Source: Campylobacterales bacterium
GTDB lineage: Bacteria > Campylobacterota > Campylobacteria > Campylobacterales > Hydrogenimonadaceae
Length of the DNA: 5,177 bases
NCBI GenBank assembly: GCA_027065635.1
Contig: JAMONQ010000196.1
Location: forward strand, 1-5,177
Reading direction: 5' to 3'
The notes under the pieces are model-generated. The model made no database searches, was not told the DNA's origin, and saw only the letters and a list, made by a program, of their open reading frames with translations. Made by a program: the position numbers and the translations under genes. Below are positions 1 to 5,177 of this stretch, one piece after another (the first letter of the stretch is position 1; each line of letters opens with the position of its first letter).

Positions 1-1
1 C

Positions 2-1354
2 GGAGTGGATCCTGATCTCGGGCTGGGCGATCTTTTGGAGAAGCTCGAAAAGTCCGACAAGAAAGAGGAGATCGAAGCTGCGATCAAGGATGTCATTCTC
101 AACGGCAAGCCCGATATAGCCATGAGTGACAGCGACAACCTGATCACAAACCTTCACGCTTCCAACCTGATAATCATTGATGCTTCCATGCCCGTAGTTA
201 TCCGCGAGGGCGGCAAGCAGTGGGATAAAAACGGTGAAGCCCGCGAAACACTGGCGGTAATTCCCGACAGTACCTACGCGATGTTCCATGAAGAGATGCT
301 CGAAGATGTCAAAAAGCACGGCCAGTTTGATGTTACGACAATGGGTACGATGCAGAATATCGGACTGATGGCTAAAAAGGCGGAAGAGTACGGTTCGCAT
401 CCTACCACATTCGAAGTGGAAGAGGATGGTGTCATAGAGGTCAAGGACGCTAACGGCAACGTCCTGATGAGCCATAATGTCGAAAAAGGCGACATCTGGA
501 GATTGGTGCGCACCAAGGATATAGCGATTCGAGACTGGGTACGCCTGGCAGTTGAGCGCGGACAGATCGAGAAGATTCCGGTCGTATTCTGGCTCGACGA
601 GAATCGTGCTCACGATGCAAACCTGATCGATCTGGTCAATAAGTATCTCAAAGAGCACGATACAAGCGGTCTCGAGATCCATATCATGAGAGTCGCCGAT
701 GCGACCCGCTTCACGAATACCCGTATTCGCGAAGGAAAGGATACGATTGCCGTAACCGGAAACGTACTGCGTGACCACCTGACAGATATGTATCCGATTC
801 TCGAGCTCGGTACATCTGCAAAAATGCTCTCTATCGTTCCTCTGCTTGCTGGCGGCGGCCTCTTCGAAACAGGTGCGGGCGGTTCCGCACCCAAGCATGT
901 CGAGCAGTTTATCAAAGAGGGTCACCTGCGATGGGACAGCCTTGGAGAGTTCCTGGCACTTGCAGAGTCCTTGCGTATGGAAGCGCGCAAACACAATGAC
1001 GCGAAGATAGAGACGATGGCCAAGACACTTGACAAGGCCAACGAGGGATACCTTGAAAACGACAAGGCGCCAAGCAGAAAATGCGGGGAGCCGGACAACA
1101 AAGCGAGTCATTACTGGCTGGCACGCTACTGGGCGGAGGCGCTTGCCGCCAGCGACGACAAAGCACTTGCAGAGAAGTTCGCACCTGTCGCCAAGGCTCT
1201 TGTCGAAAACGAGCAGAAGATTCTCGACGAGATGCTCGCAATCGAAGGAAAGCCGGCTGACATCGGCGGCTATTATCAGATCGACGACGAAAAAGCCGAA
1301 AAGGCAATGCGTCCGAGCGAAACTCTCAATAAAATCATCGATTCGATCGCCTAA
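2..1354 (+). CDS. icd: Monomeric isocitrate dehydrogenase, NADP-type, 5'-truncated
   Basis: This is the C-terminal ~450 residues of a monomeric (~740 aa) isocitrate dehydrogenase, which interconverts isocitrate and 2-oxoglutarate plus CO2 in the cytoplasm. About 290 N-terminal residues lie upstream of the window; the GTG at 5 is an internal Val codon, not a start. The text closely follows the Azotobacter vinelandii enzyme as I recall it (GLGD, TNLH, DASMP, AEEYGSH, TGNVLRD, GTSAKMLS, GAGGSAPKH, LRWDSLGEF, DIGGYY). Counting from the Val at 5 as residue 1, recalled active-site positions are kept: Asp59 (Av 350), Tyr129 (420), Arg256 and Asp257 (547, 548) and metal ligand Asp261 (552). The three NADP 2'-phosphate residues are also present: His298 in APKH, Arg309 in LRWD and Arg358 in PSRK (Av His589, Arg600, Arg649). 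This predicts NADP rather than NAD. Only 3 of its 19 Arg codons are AGA/AGG. The family call is near certain; direction of flux is inferred. Confidence 0.97.
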   Translation, partial: GVDPDLGLGDLLEKLEKSDKKEEIEAAIKDVILNGKPDIAMSDSDNLITNLHASNLIIIDASMPVVIREGGKQWDKNGEARETLAVIPDSTYAMFHEEMLEDVKKHGQFDVTTMGTMQNIGLMAKKAEEYGSHPTTFEVEEDGVIEVKDANGNVLMSHNVEKGDIWRLVRTKDIAIRDWVRLAVERGQIEKIPVVFWLDENRAHDANLIDLVNKYLKEHDTSGLEIHIMRVADATRFTNTRIREGKDTIAVTGNVLRDHLTDMYPILELGTSAKMLSIVPLLAGGGLFETGAGGSAPKHVEQFIKEGHLRWDSLGEFLALAESLRMEARKHNDAKIETMAKTLDKANEGYLENDKAPSRKCGEPDNKASHYWLARYWAEALAASDDKALAEKFAPVAKALVENEQKILDEMLAIEGKPADIGGYYQIDDEKAEKAMRPSETLNKIIDSIA

Positions 1355-1366
1355 CGGCGGTCGATC

Positions 1367-1384
1367 TCCTGCCTCCGGGCAGGA
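1367..1384 (+). other. GC-rich hairpin just downstream of icd
   Basis: A perfect 7-bp inverted repeat (TCCTGCC, loop TCCG, GGCAGGA) begins 12 bases after the icd stop codon. It is followed by AAAAG rather than a T-run, so it is not a canonical intrinsic terminator. It could protect the 3' end of the icd message or act together with the second hairpin downstream. The pairing is seen in the sequence; the function is inferred. Confidence 0.4.
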
Positions 1385-1394
1385 AAAGATAGGT

Positions 1395-1428
1395 GGATAA
1401 AGCTTCGCGAAAGAAGTTTTATTCGTTT
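1395..1428 (+). terminator. Possible intrinsic terminator between icd and mdh
   Basis: Positions 1395-1406 (GGATAAAGCTTC) can pair with 1413-1424 (GAAGTTTTATTC) as a 12-bp stem with two G-U pairs and a six-base loop (GCGAAA), followed by GTTTATC. The stem is AU-rich and the trailing T-tract is short, so it would be a weak terminator at best. Its position between icd and a good -10 element for mdh fits a transcription-unit boundary. Some read-through from icd into mdh remains likely. Confidence 0.35.
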
Positions 1429-1447
1429 ATCTTCAGCGTCCCTTCTT

Positions 1448-1453
1448 TATAAT
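1448..1453 (+). promoter_or_regulatory. Predicted -10 element (TATAAT) for the mdh operon
   Basis: A perfect TATAAT hexamer sits 63 bases before the mdh start. The hexamer 17 bases upstream (1425-1430, GTTTAT) is not a good -35. Instead the upstream region has spaced T-runs (1417-1420, 1426-1428, 1446-1448). In Campylobacterota the housekeeping sigma factor typically relies on a strong -10 and periodic AT-rich upstream DNA rather than a conserved -35, so this fits if the organism belongs there. Transcription would start near 1460, giving an mdh leader of roughly 55-60 bases. It would serve mdh-fumA-fumB-sucC-sucD and anything further downstream. Confidence 0.55.
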
Positions 1454-1505
1454 ATCAGGAACAGCTTGAAGTCTCCCGAACCGGCAGGCTGAAAGAAATC
1501 AAAAA

Positions 1506-1510
1506 AAGGA
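1506..1510 (+). promoter_or_regulatory. Ribosome binding site that fixes the mdh start
   Basis: AAGGA lies six bases before the ATG at 1517, a normal spacing. The in-frame TTG at 1511 abuts the AAGGA directly and could not be used with it. This places the mdh start at 1517 and removes two residues (Met-Pro) from the longest reading frame. Confidence 0.85.
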
Positions 1511-1516
1511 TTGCCT

Positions 1517-2473
1517 ATGGGAAAAGGAAAACGTGTCGGAATAGTAGGAGCCGGTAATGTAGGATCCACAGCGGCATTTATTCTCGCCATGAACGGTGTA
1601 TGCCACGAAATCATACTTCGTGACAACAAGATAGATATAGCAAAAGGAAAGGCTCTGGATATGAGCCAGGCGGCTGCCGCTGCCAGAAGCCATACGATCG
1701 TCTCGGTCGCAGAAGAGCCGGATCAGCTGAAAGATTGCGATGTTGTAGTAGTCACCGCAGGAAGTCCGAGGCTACCGGGTATGAGTCGTGACGATCTTCT
1801 TTTGAAGAATGCGGAAATCACCAGAGAGGTAGTAAGAGACATCAAGACCTACTCCCCCAACGCCATCATCATAATGGTCTCAAACCCGCTTGATGCGATG
1901 ACGTATGTGGCTCTGAGGGAGAGCGGATTCGAAAGAAACAGGATTCTCGGAATGGCTGGCATACTCGACAGTTCGAGAATGGCATATTTCATCCAGGAGA
2001 AGCTCGGTTACGGCGCAGGACAGATAAGGGCTTCGGTAATGGGCGGACACGGGGACGATATGGTTCCGCTTCCGAGATACTCTACCGTAGCGGGTGTACC
2101 TCTGAACGACCTTCTTACCGACGAAGAGATCGATGAGATAGTCGAGAGAACGAAGCACGGCGGAGCCGAGATCGTCGGCTATCTGAAAACCGGCTCCGCA
2201 TACTATGCGCCGGCGAAAGCGACGACTATTATGGTAGAAGCGATACTGAAAGATACCAAGCAGATCTATCCTTGTGCCGTATATCTCGACGGTGAGTACG
2301 GATACAGCGACGTCGTAAGCGGTGTACCTGTCAGTATAGGTGCAAACGGTGCGGAGGATATCATCAACGTATCCTTGAATGCGTGTGAGCGAAAGATGTT
2401 CAAAAAGTCCGTAGAATCGGTCAAATCTCTCATTGATGCGCTAAACAGCCACAACTTTTTCGGAGAGGGGTGA
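1517..2473 (+). CDS. mdh: Malate dehydrogenase, LDH-like type, NAD-dependent
   Basis: A 318-residue cytoplasmic enzyme that interconverts malate and oxaloacetate with NAD(H). It belongs to the lactate/malate dehydrogenase family of the LDH-like MDH branch. Seen in the protein: the Rossmann dinucleotide loop GAGNVG (residues 11-16), Asp36 at the end of the second strand (expected to hold the adenosine ribose, favouring NAD), Asn123 in VSNPLD, the catalytic pair Asp151 (GILDSSR) and His178 (GGHGDDMVP), and substrate arginines 85, 91 and 154. Arg85 in GSPRLPGMSR occupies the position that is Gln in lactate dehydrogenases (Q102) and Arg in malate dehydrogenases, so oxaloacetate/malate is the expected substrate. 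Length is typical. It is the first gene of an apparent operon and its stop overlaps the next start. Arginine codon use is unusual: 11 of 15 are AGA or AGG, unlike icd upstream. Confidence 0.96.
   Translation: MGKGKRVGIVGAGNVGSTAAFILAMNGVCHEIILRDNKIDIAKGKALDMSQAAAAARSHTIVSVAEEPDQLKDCDVVVVTAGSPRLPGMSRDDLLLKNAEITREVVRDIKTYSPNAIIIMVSNPLDAMTYVALRESGFERNRILGMAGILDSSRMAYFIQEKLGYGAGQIRASVMGGHGDDMVPLPRYSTVAGVPLNDLLTDEEIDEIVERTKHGGAEIVGYLKTGSAYYAPAKATTIMVEAILKDTKQIYPCAVYLDGEYGYSDVVSGVPVSIGANGAEDIINVSLNACERKMFKKSVESVKSLIDALNSHNFFGEG
2462..2465 (+). promoter_or_regulatory. Ribosome binding site inside the mdh 3' end, for fumA
   Basis: GGAG seven bases before the ATG at 2473 lies within the last codons of mdh. 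It favours the ATG at 2473 over the in-frame GTG at 2470. The ATG shares its A with the mdh TGA, the usual arrangement for translational coupling. Confidence 0.7.
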
Positions 2474-3324
2474 TGAGAGAGATTGCATACGGCGATATTG
2501 TCACAGCCGTAAAAAATATGGTGATTCATACGGCGACGAATCTGCCTGAGGATGCCTTGAAAAAACTCGAAGAGGCCCACGAAAAAGAGAAAAGTCCGGT
2601 CGCCAGAAAGGTACTGGAGCAGCTGCTTGAAAATGCGGAAATCGCACGCGAGGAGAAGCGGCCTCTATGTCAGGACACCGGACTTGCGGTCTATTTCGTG
2701 AAGGTCGGGCAGGATGTAAGAGTAACCGGCGGACTATTGAAGGATGCGATAAACGAGGGGACCGAAAAGGGGTACATCGAAGGGTATCTGCGCGCATCCA
2801 CCTGTGACTGCTTCACAAGAGAGAATCTAAAGGAGAAGATCGGTTACAATCTTCCGGCCGTTATACATATGGATCTTGTCGAGGGTGATAGAATCGAGAT
2901 CGAGTATGCCGCCAAGGGAGGCGGCAGTGAAAATGTCAGCCGCGCTCGAGTACTCGCACCCGCGCAGGGGCGTCAAGGTGTGATCGATTTCGTCAAAGAG
3001 GTGATATCCGAAGCCGGTCCCAATCCTTGCCCTCCGATAATCGTCGGTGTCGGTATAGGAGGTACCTTCGAAAAGGCTGCTATCTCCAGCAAATATGCGC
3101 TTTTCAGAGAAGCCGGCAAACCGAATCCCGATCCGGATGTCGCCGAGTTTGAAAAGGAGCTGCTCTACGAGCTCAACAAACTCGGAATCGGTGCGATGGG
3201 AATGGGAGGTACGGAGACGGTTCTTGCCGTTCATGTGGAGAAAAACCCGTGTCATATCGCCAGTTTGCCGGTAAGCGTGAATGTTCAGTGTCACAGCAGC
3301 CGACATAGTCATATAACGCTGTAA
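2473..3324 (+). CDS. Class I fumarase, alpha subunit ([4Fe-4S] domain)
   Basis: A 283-residue alpha subunit of a heteromeric class I hydro-lyase, here most likely fumarate hydratase (fumarate plus water to malate). It corresponds to the N-terminal iron-sulfur domain of one-chain FumA-type enzymes. The three expected cluster cysteines are Cys66 (PLCQDTG), Cys186 (GPNPCPP) and Cys273 (NVQCHSSRH). Their spacing, 120 and 87, is nearly identical to E. coli TtdA as I recall it (Cys71, 190, 277). Residues matching the active site of the Leishmania enzyme are present: Gln67, Asp68, Arg107, the Gly149-151 run, and His261, 12 residues before the last cluster Cys as in that enzyme. The sister family is L-tartrate dehydratase (TtdAB); sequence alone does not fully separate them, but the mdh and sucCD neighbours favour fumarase. 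The cluster would be oxygen-labile. The ATG at 2473 overlaps the mdh stop by one base. Confidence 0.93.
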   Translation: MREIAYGDIVTAVKNMVIHTATNLPEDALKKLEEAHEKEKSPVARKVLEQLLENAEIAREEKRPLCQDTGLAVYFVKVGQDVRVTGGLLKDAINEGTEKGYIEGYLRASTCDCFTRENLKEKIGYNLPAVIHMDLVEGDRIEIEYAAKGGGSENVSRARVLAPAQGRQGVIDFVKEVISEAGPNPCPPIIVGVGIGGTFEKAAISSKYALFREAGKPNPDPDVAEFEKELLYELNKLGIGAMGMGGTETVLAVHVEKNPCHIASLPVSVNVQCHSSRHSHITL

Positions 3325-3333
3325 GGATCGAAA

Positions 3334-3894
3334 ATGAGCCAGGTACACTACTTGACGACACCGCTTAGCGAAGAGGATATAGAAAACCTCAAAGCGGGCG
3401 ATATCGTATATCTTTCAGGAATTATCTTCACGGCCAGAGATGCTGCTCACAAGCGACTCGTAGATCTAATAGAGAACAAAGAGGAACTCCCTTTTCAGCT
3501 TGATGGTGCGGTAATCTACTTTGTCGGACCCACACCGCCGAAGCCGGGTGAACCTATAGGAAGCGCGGGACCCACTACAAGCTACCGTATGGACAGCTAC
3601 TCTCCCACCCTTATCAAACACGGTCTCAAGGGAATGATCGGCAAAGGCAAGAGAAATCAAGATGTCAAGGATGCATGCAAGCGGTACAAAGCCGTTTATT
3701 TCGGTGCGACCGGCGGTGCGGGCGCTCTGCTGGGCAAGCTGATCAAGGAGGCAAAAGTTATCGCTTATGAAGAGCTCGGTCCGGAAGCGATACGTATGCT
3801 TCGAGTGGAAAACTTTCCGGTAACGGTCATAAACGACGCTTACGGCAACGACCTGTATGAAGAGGGTCGCAAGCAGTATGAAGTCAAAGACTGA
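3334..3894 (+). CDS. Class I fumarase, beta subunit
   Basis: A 186-residue beta subunit that corresponds to the C-terminal domain of one-chain class I fumarases and completes the active site with the preceding alpha subunit. Visible motifs are SGIIFTARDAAHKR (residues 28-41), YFVGPTPPKPGEPIGSAGPTT (62-82), RMD (85-87), MIGKG (101-105) and GGAGALL. Residues matching the Leishmania fumarase active site by spacing are Arg35 (421), Thr81 (467, the proposed catalytic base), Arg85 (471) and Lys104 (491, off by one in spacing). Length is normal for split beta subunits. The start ATG follows AAGGA (3323-3327) by six bases; that site overlaps the stop codon of the alpha gene, so the two subunits should be made together in similar amounts. 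As with the alpha subunit, tartrate dehydratase is the alternative, made less likely by context. Confidence 0.93.
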   Translation: MSQVHYLTTPLSEEDIENLKAGDIVYLSGIIFTARDAAHKRLVDLIENKEELPFQLDGAVIYFVGPTPPKPGEPIGSAGPTTSYRMDSYSPTLIKHGLKGMIGKGKRNQDVKDACKRYKAVYFGATGGAGALLGKLIKEAKVIAYEELGPEAIRMLRVENFPVTVINDAYGNDLYEEGRKQYEVKD

Positions 3895-3918
3895 AATCTC
3901 AAAGAAAAGGATGGAACG

Positions 3919-5082
3919 ATGAATATACATGAGTATCAAGCGAAAGAGATATTTCGCCAATACGGCGTCCCTGTTCCGAACGGGCAGGTCGCCTTCACTC
4001 CGGATGAAGCTGTAGAGGCCGCCAGGAACCTGGGCGGCAAGCTGTGGGTTGTCAAAGCCCAGATTCACGCCGGCGGACGAGGTCTTGGAGGCGGTGTCAA
4101 GCTTGCAAAGTCTCTTGAAGAGGTAAAAGAGCTTGCGGATCAGATCCTTGGAATGACGCTTGTCACACACCAGACAGGGCCGGAAGGCAAAGTGGTTCAC
4201 AAGGTATATATCGAAGAGGGAGCCGATATTGCCAAGGAGTACTACCTCGGTATGCTTCTCGATCGTGCAGCGGAGATGCCAGTGATGATGGCCTCTACCG
4301 AAGGGGGTATGGAGATTGAAAAGGTCGCCGAAGAGACGCCTGAGAAGATAGTGAAGGTGAATATCGATCCCGCTATAGGCTTTCAGGGATTCCACGGGCG
4401 TCAGCTCGCTTTCGGTCTTGGGCTTGCTAAAGAGGAGATAGGACCTTTCATCAAGTTCGCCAAAGCGCTGTATGATGTCTATATGGACAAAGATGCCGAA
4501 ATGATCGAGATAAATCCTCTCATTAAAACCGGCGACGGAAAATTCCTCGCACTCGACGCGAAGATGGGATTTGACGACAACGCTCTCGGACGGCATCCGG
4601 ATATACTCGAGATGAGAGACCTTAACGAAGAGGAGCCGACGGAGATAGAAGCCAAAGAGCACGGACTAAGCTACATCAAGCTCGACGGGAATGTCGGCTG
4701 TATGGTAAACGGAGCCGGACTTGCAATGGCTACTATGGATATCATCAAGCACGAAGGCGGTGAGCCGGCCAACTTCCTCGACGTGGGCGGCGGAGCCAAT
4801 CCTCAGACAGTGGCCAAAGGGTTTGAAATAATTCTGAAAGATCCAAACGTAAAAGCGATCTTCGTCAATATCTTCGGCGGAATCGTACGATGTGACCGTG
4901 TCGCCAACGGTATACTCGAGGCTACAAAGCTTACGGATGTAAACGTACCGGTAGTTGTAAGGCTCGACGGGACGAATGCGAAAGAGGCTGCAGAGATTCT
5001 GCAAAATGCCGGCATCAAAAATATCATTGCGGCTGAAGATCTCGCCGACGGTGCGAAAAAAGCTGTCGAAGCTGCGAAGTAG
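3919..5082 (+). CDS. sucC: Succinyl-CoA synthetase (ADP-forming), beta subunit
   Basis: A 387-residue ATP-grasp subunit of succinyl-CoA synthetase, which interconverts succinate plus CoA plus ATP with succinyl-CoA, ADP and phosphate, as a complex with SucD. It lines up with E. coli SucC (388 aa) almost without gaps, so recalled E. coli numbering can be read directly: Lys46, His50 and Gly53 in the nucleotide-binding stretch KAQIHAGGRG, Glu197 and Asn199 in EINP, and Asp213 in ALDAKM (metal and phosphate site). The C-terminal half holds NGAGLAMATMD (264-274), FLDVGGGAN (286-294) and NIFGGIVRCD (317-326), the ligase-CoA domain. Residue 20 is Pro, the residue of ATP-using enzymes, whereas GTP-specific forms carry Gln. 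The start at 3919 follows AAGGA (3907-3911) by seven bases; the ATG at 3911 is out of frame. It lies 24 bases after the fumarase beta gene and 13 bases before sucD. Confidence 0.98.
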   Translation: MNIHEYQAKEIFRQYGVPVPNGQVAFTPDEAVEAARNLGGKLWVVKAQIHAGGRGLGGGVKLAKSLEEVKELADQILGMTLVTHQTGPEGKVVHKVYIEEGADIAKEYYLGMLLDRAAEMPVMMASTEGGMEIEKVAEETPEKIVKVNIDPAIGFQGFHGRQLAFGLGLAKEEIGPFIKFAKALYDVYMDKDAEMIEINPLIKTGDGKFLALDAKMGFDDNALGRHPDILEMRDLNEEEPTEIEAKEHGLSYIKLDGNVGCMVNGAGLAMATMDIIKHEGGEPANFLDVGGGANPQTVAKGFEIILKDPNVKAIFVNIFGGIVRCDRVANGILEATKLTDVNVPVVVRLDGTNAKEAAEILQNAGIKNIIAAEDLADGAKKAVEAAK

Positions 5083-5095
5083 AAGGAGAAAATAG

Positions 5096-5177
5096 ATGAG
5101 TATTCTGGTAAATAAAGATACAAAGGTAATAGTTCAGGGATTTACCGGTAAAGAGGGGACCTTTCACGCATCACAGT
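5096..5177 (+). CDS. sucD: Succinyl-CoA synthetase alpha subunit, 3'-truncated by the window
   Basis: Only the first 27 codons are present. The text MSILVNKDTKVIVQGFTGKE (residues 1-20), continuing GTFHASQ, matches the start of SucD proteins such as E. coli MSILIDKNTKVICQGFTG. The GFTGxxGTFH loop (15-24) is the beginning of the CoA-binding Rossmann domain. The catalytic histidine that becomes phosphorylated lies far downstream, outside the window. A strong AAGGAG (5083-5088) sits seven bases before the ATG and directly follows the sucC stop codon, so both subunits are expected from one message. Confidence 0.97.
   Translation, partial: MSILVNKDTKVIVQGFTGKEGTFHASQ

Noticed and set aside
5..7. 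GTG at the left edge as a start codon for a short IDH-like protein.
   Set aside because: The frame is open to the window edge and the preceding codon (Gly) continues the family pattern GVDP, so the Val is internal and the gene is cut by the window.
1029..1400. A 123-codon + strand frame overlapping the end of icd and running past its stop codon.
   Set aside because: It is in another frame over strongly conserved IDH sequence, its translation is rich in Arg, Thr and Ser with no family resemblance, and it has no ribosome binding site that I can see.
1483..1488. GGCAGG in the mdh leader repeats the 3' arm of the first icd hairpin (1379-1384) and could pair with 1368-1373, suggesting a switch between alternative structures.
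   Set aside because: Only six base pairs over about 110 bases, and a transcript starting near 1460 would lack the upstream partner. No riboswitch or attenuator pattern supports it.
2827..3348. A 173-codon - strand frame opposite the fumarase alpha gene.
   Set aside because: Antisense shadow of a conserved enzyme, without promoter, ribosome binding site or recognisable protein features.
3466..4662. A 398-codon open frame on the - strand across the fumarase beta gene and sucC.
   Set aside because: It lies antisense to two well-conserved genes and runs across their boundary. Its translation has no recognisable motif, and long antisense frames are common opposite genes with strong codon bias.
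1..5177. Search for an undescribed system: repeats, mobile-element ends, CRISPR, toxin-antitoxin or small genes in the gaps.
   Set aside because: The window is about 96% coding for well-known enzymes. Gaps after 1516 are 24 bases or less and are filled by ribosome binding sites, and no direct or inverted repeats beyond the two hairpins were seen.

Overview
This 5.2 kb window carries part of a central-carbon gene cluster, all on the + strand. In order it holds a 5'-truncated monomeric isocitrate dehydrogenase, an LDH-like malate dehydrogenase, the alpha and beta subunits of a two-subunit class I (iron-sulfur) fumarase, the beta subunit of succinyl-CoA synthetase, and the first 27 codons of its alpha subunit. 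Every gene is intact except where the window cuts it, and each full-length protein has the normal length for its family. I see no mobile element, CRISPR array, RNA gene or defence-like gene.

Layout: positions 2-1354 are the 3' part of icd. Positions 1355-1516 are the only sizeable intergenic gap. It holds two possible hairpins, a perfect TATAAT -10 hexamer and the mdh ribosome binding site. From 1517 onward the genes are packed as one apparent operon. mdh overlaps fumA by one base (TGATG), and the gaps fumA-fumB, fumB-sucC and sucC-sucD are 9, 24 and 13 bases, each with an AAGGA-type ribosome binding site.

How the genes work together: malate dehydrogenase, fumarase and succinyl-CoA synthetase can run from oxaloacetate towards succinyl-CoA, provided a fumarate reductase (not in this window) supplies the fumarate-to-succinate step. 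Isocitrate dehydrogenase could then carboxylate 2-oxoglutarate after a 2-oxoglutarate:ferredoxin oxidoreductase (also not here). The gene order mdh-fum-suc follows the reductive direction of the TCA cycle. The same enzymes also work oxidatively, so direction is an inference from context.

Organism: a monomeric IDH, LDH-like MDH, split class I fumarase and sucCD clustered together resembles the Campylobacterota (Epsilonproteobacteria), especially Sulfurovum/Sulfurimonas/Nitratifractor-type chemolithoautotrophs that use the reductive TCA cycle. Base composition looks close to 50% GC, which would suit a higher-GC member. This assignment is an inference; the genus cannot be fixed from this sequence alone. 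The region is best described as ordinary core metabolism with a few details worth checking, not as a new system.
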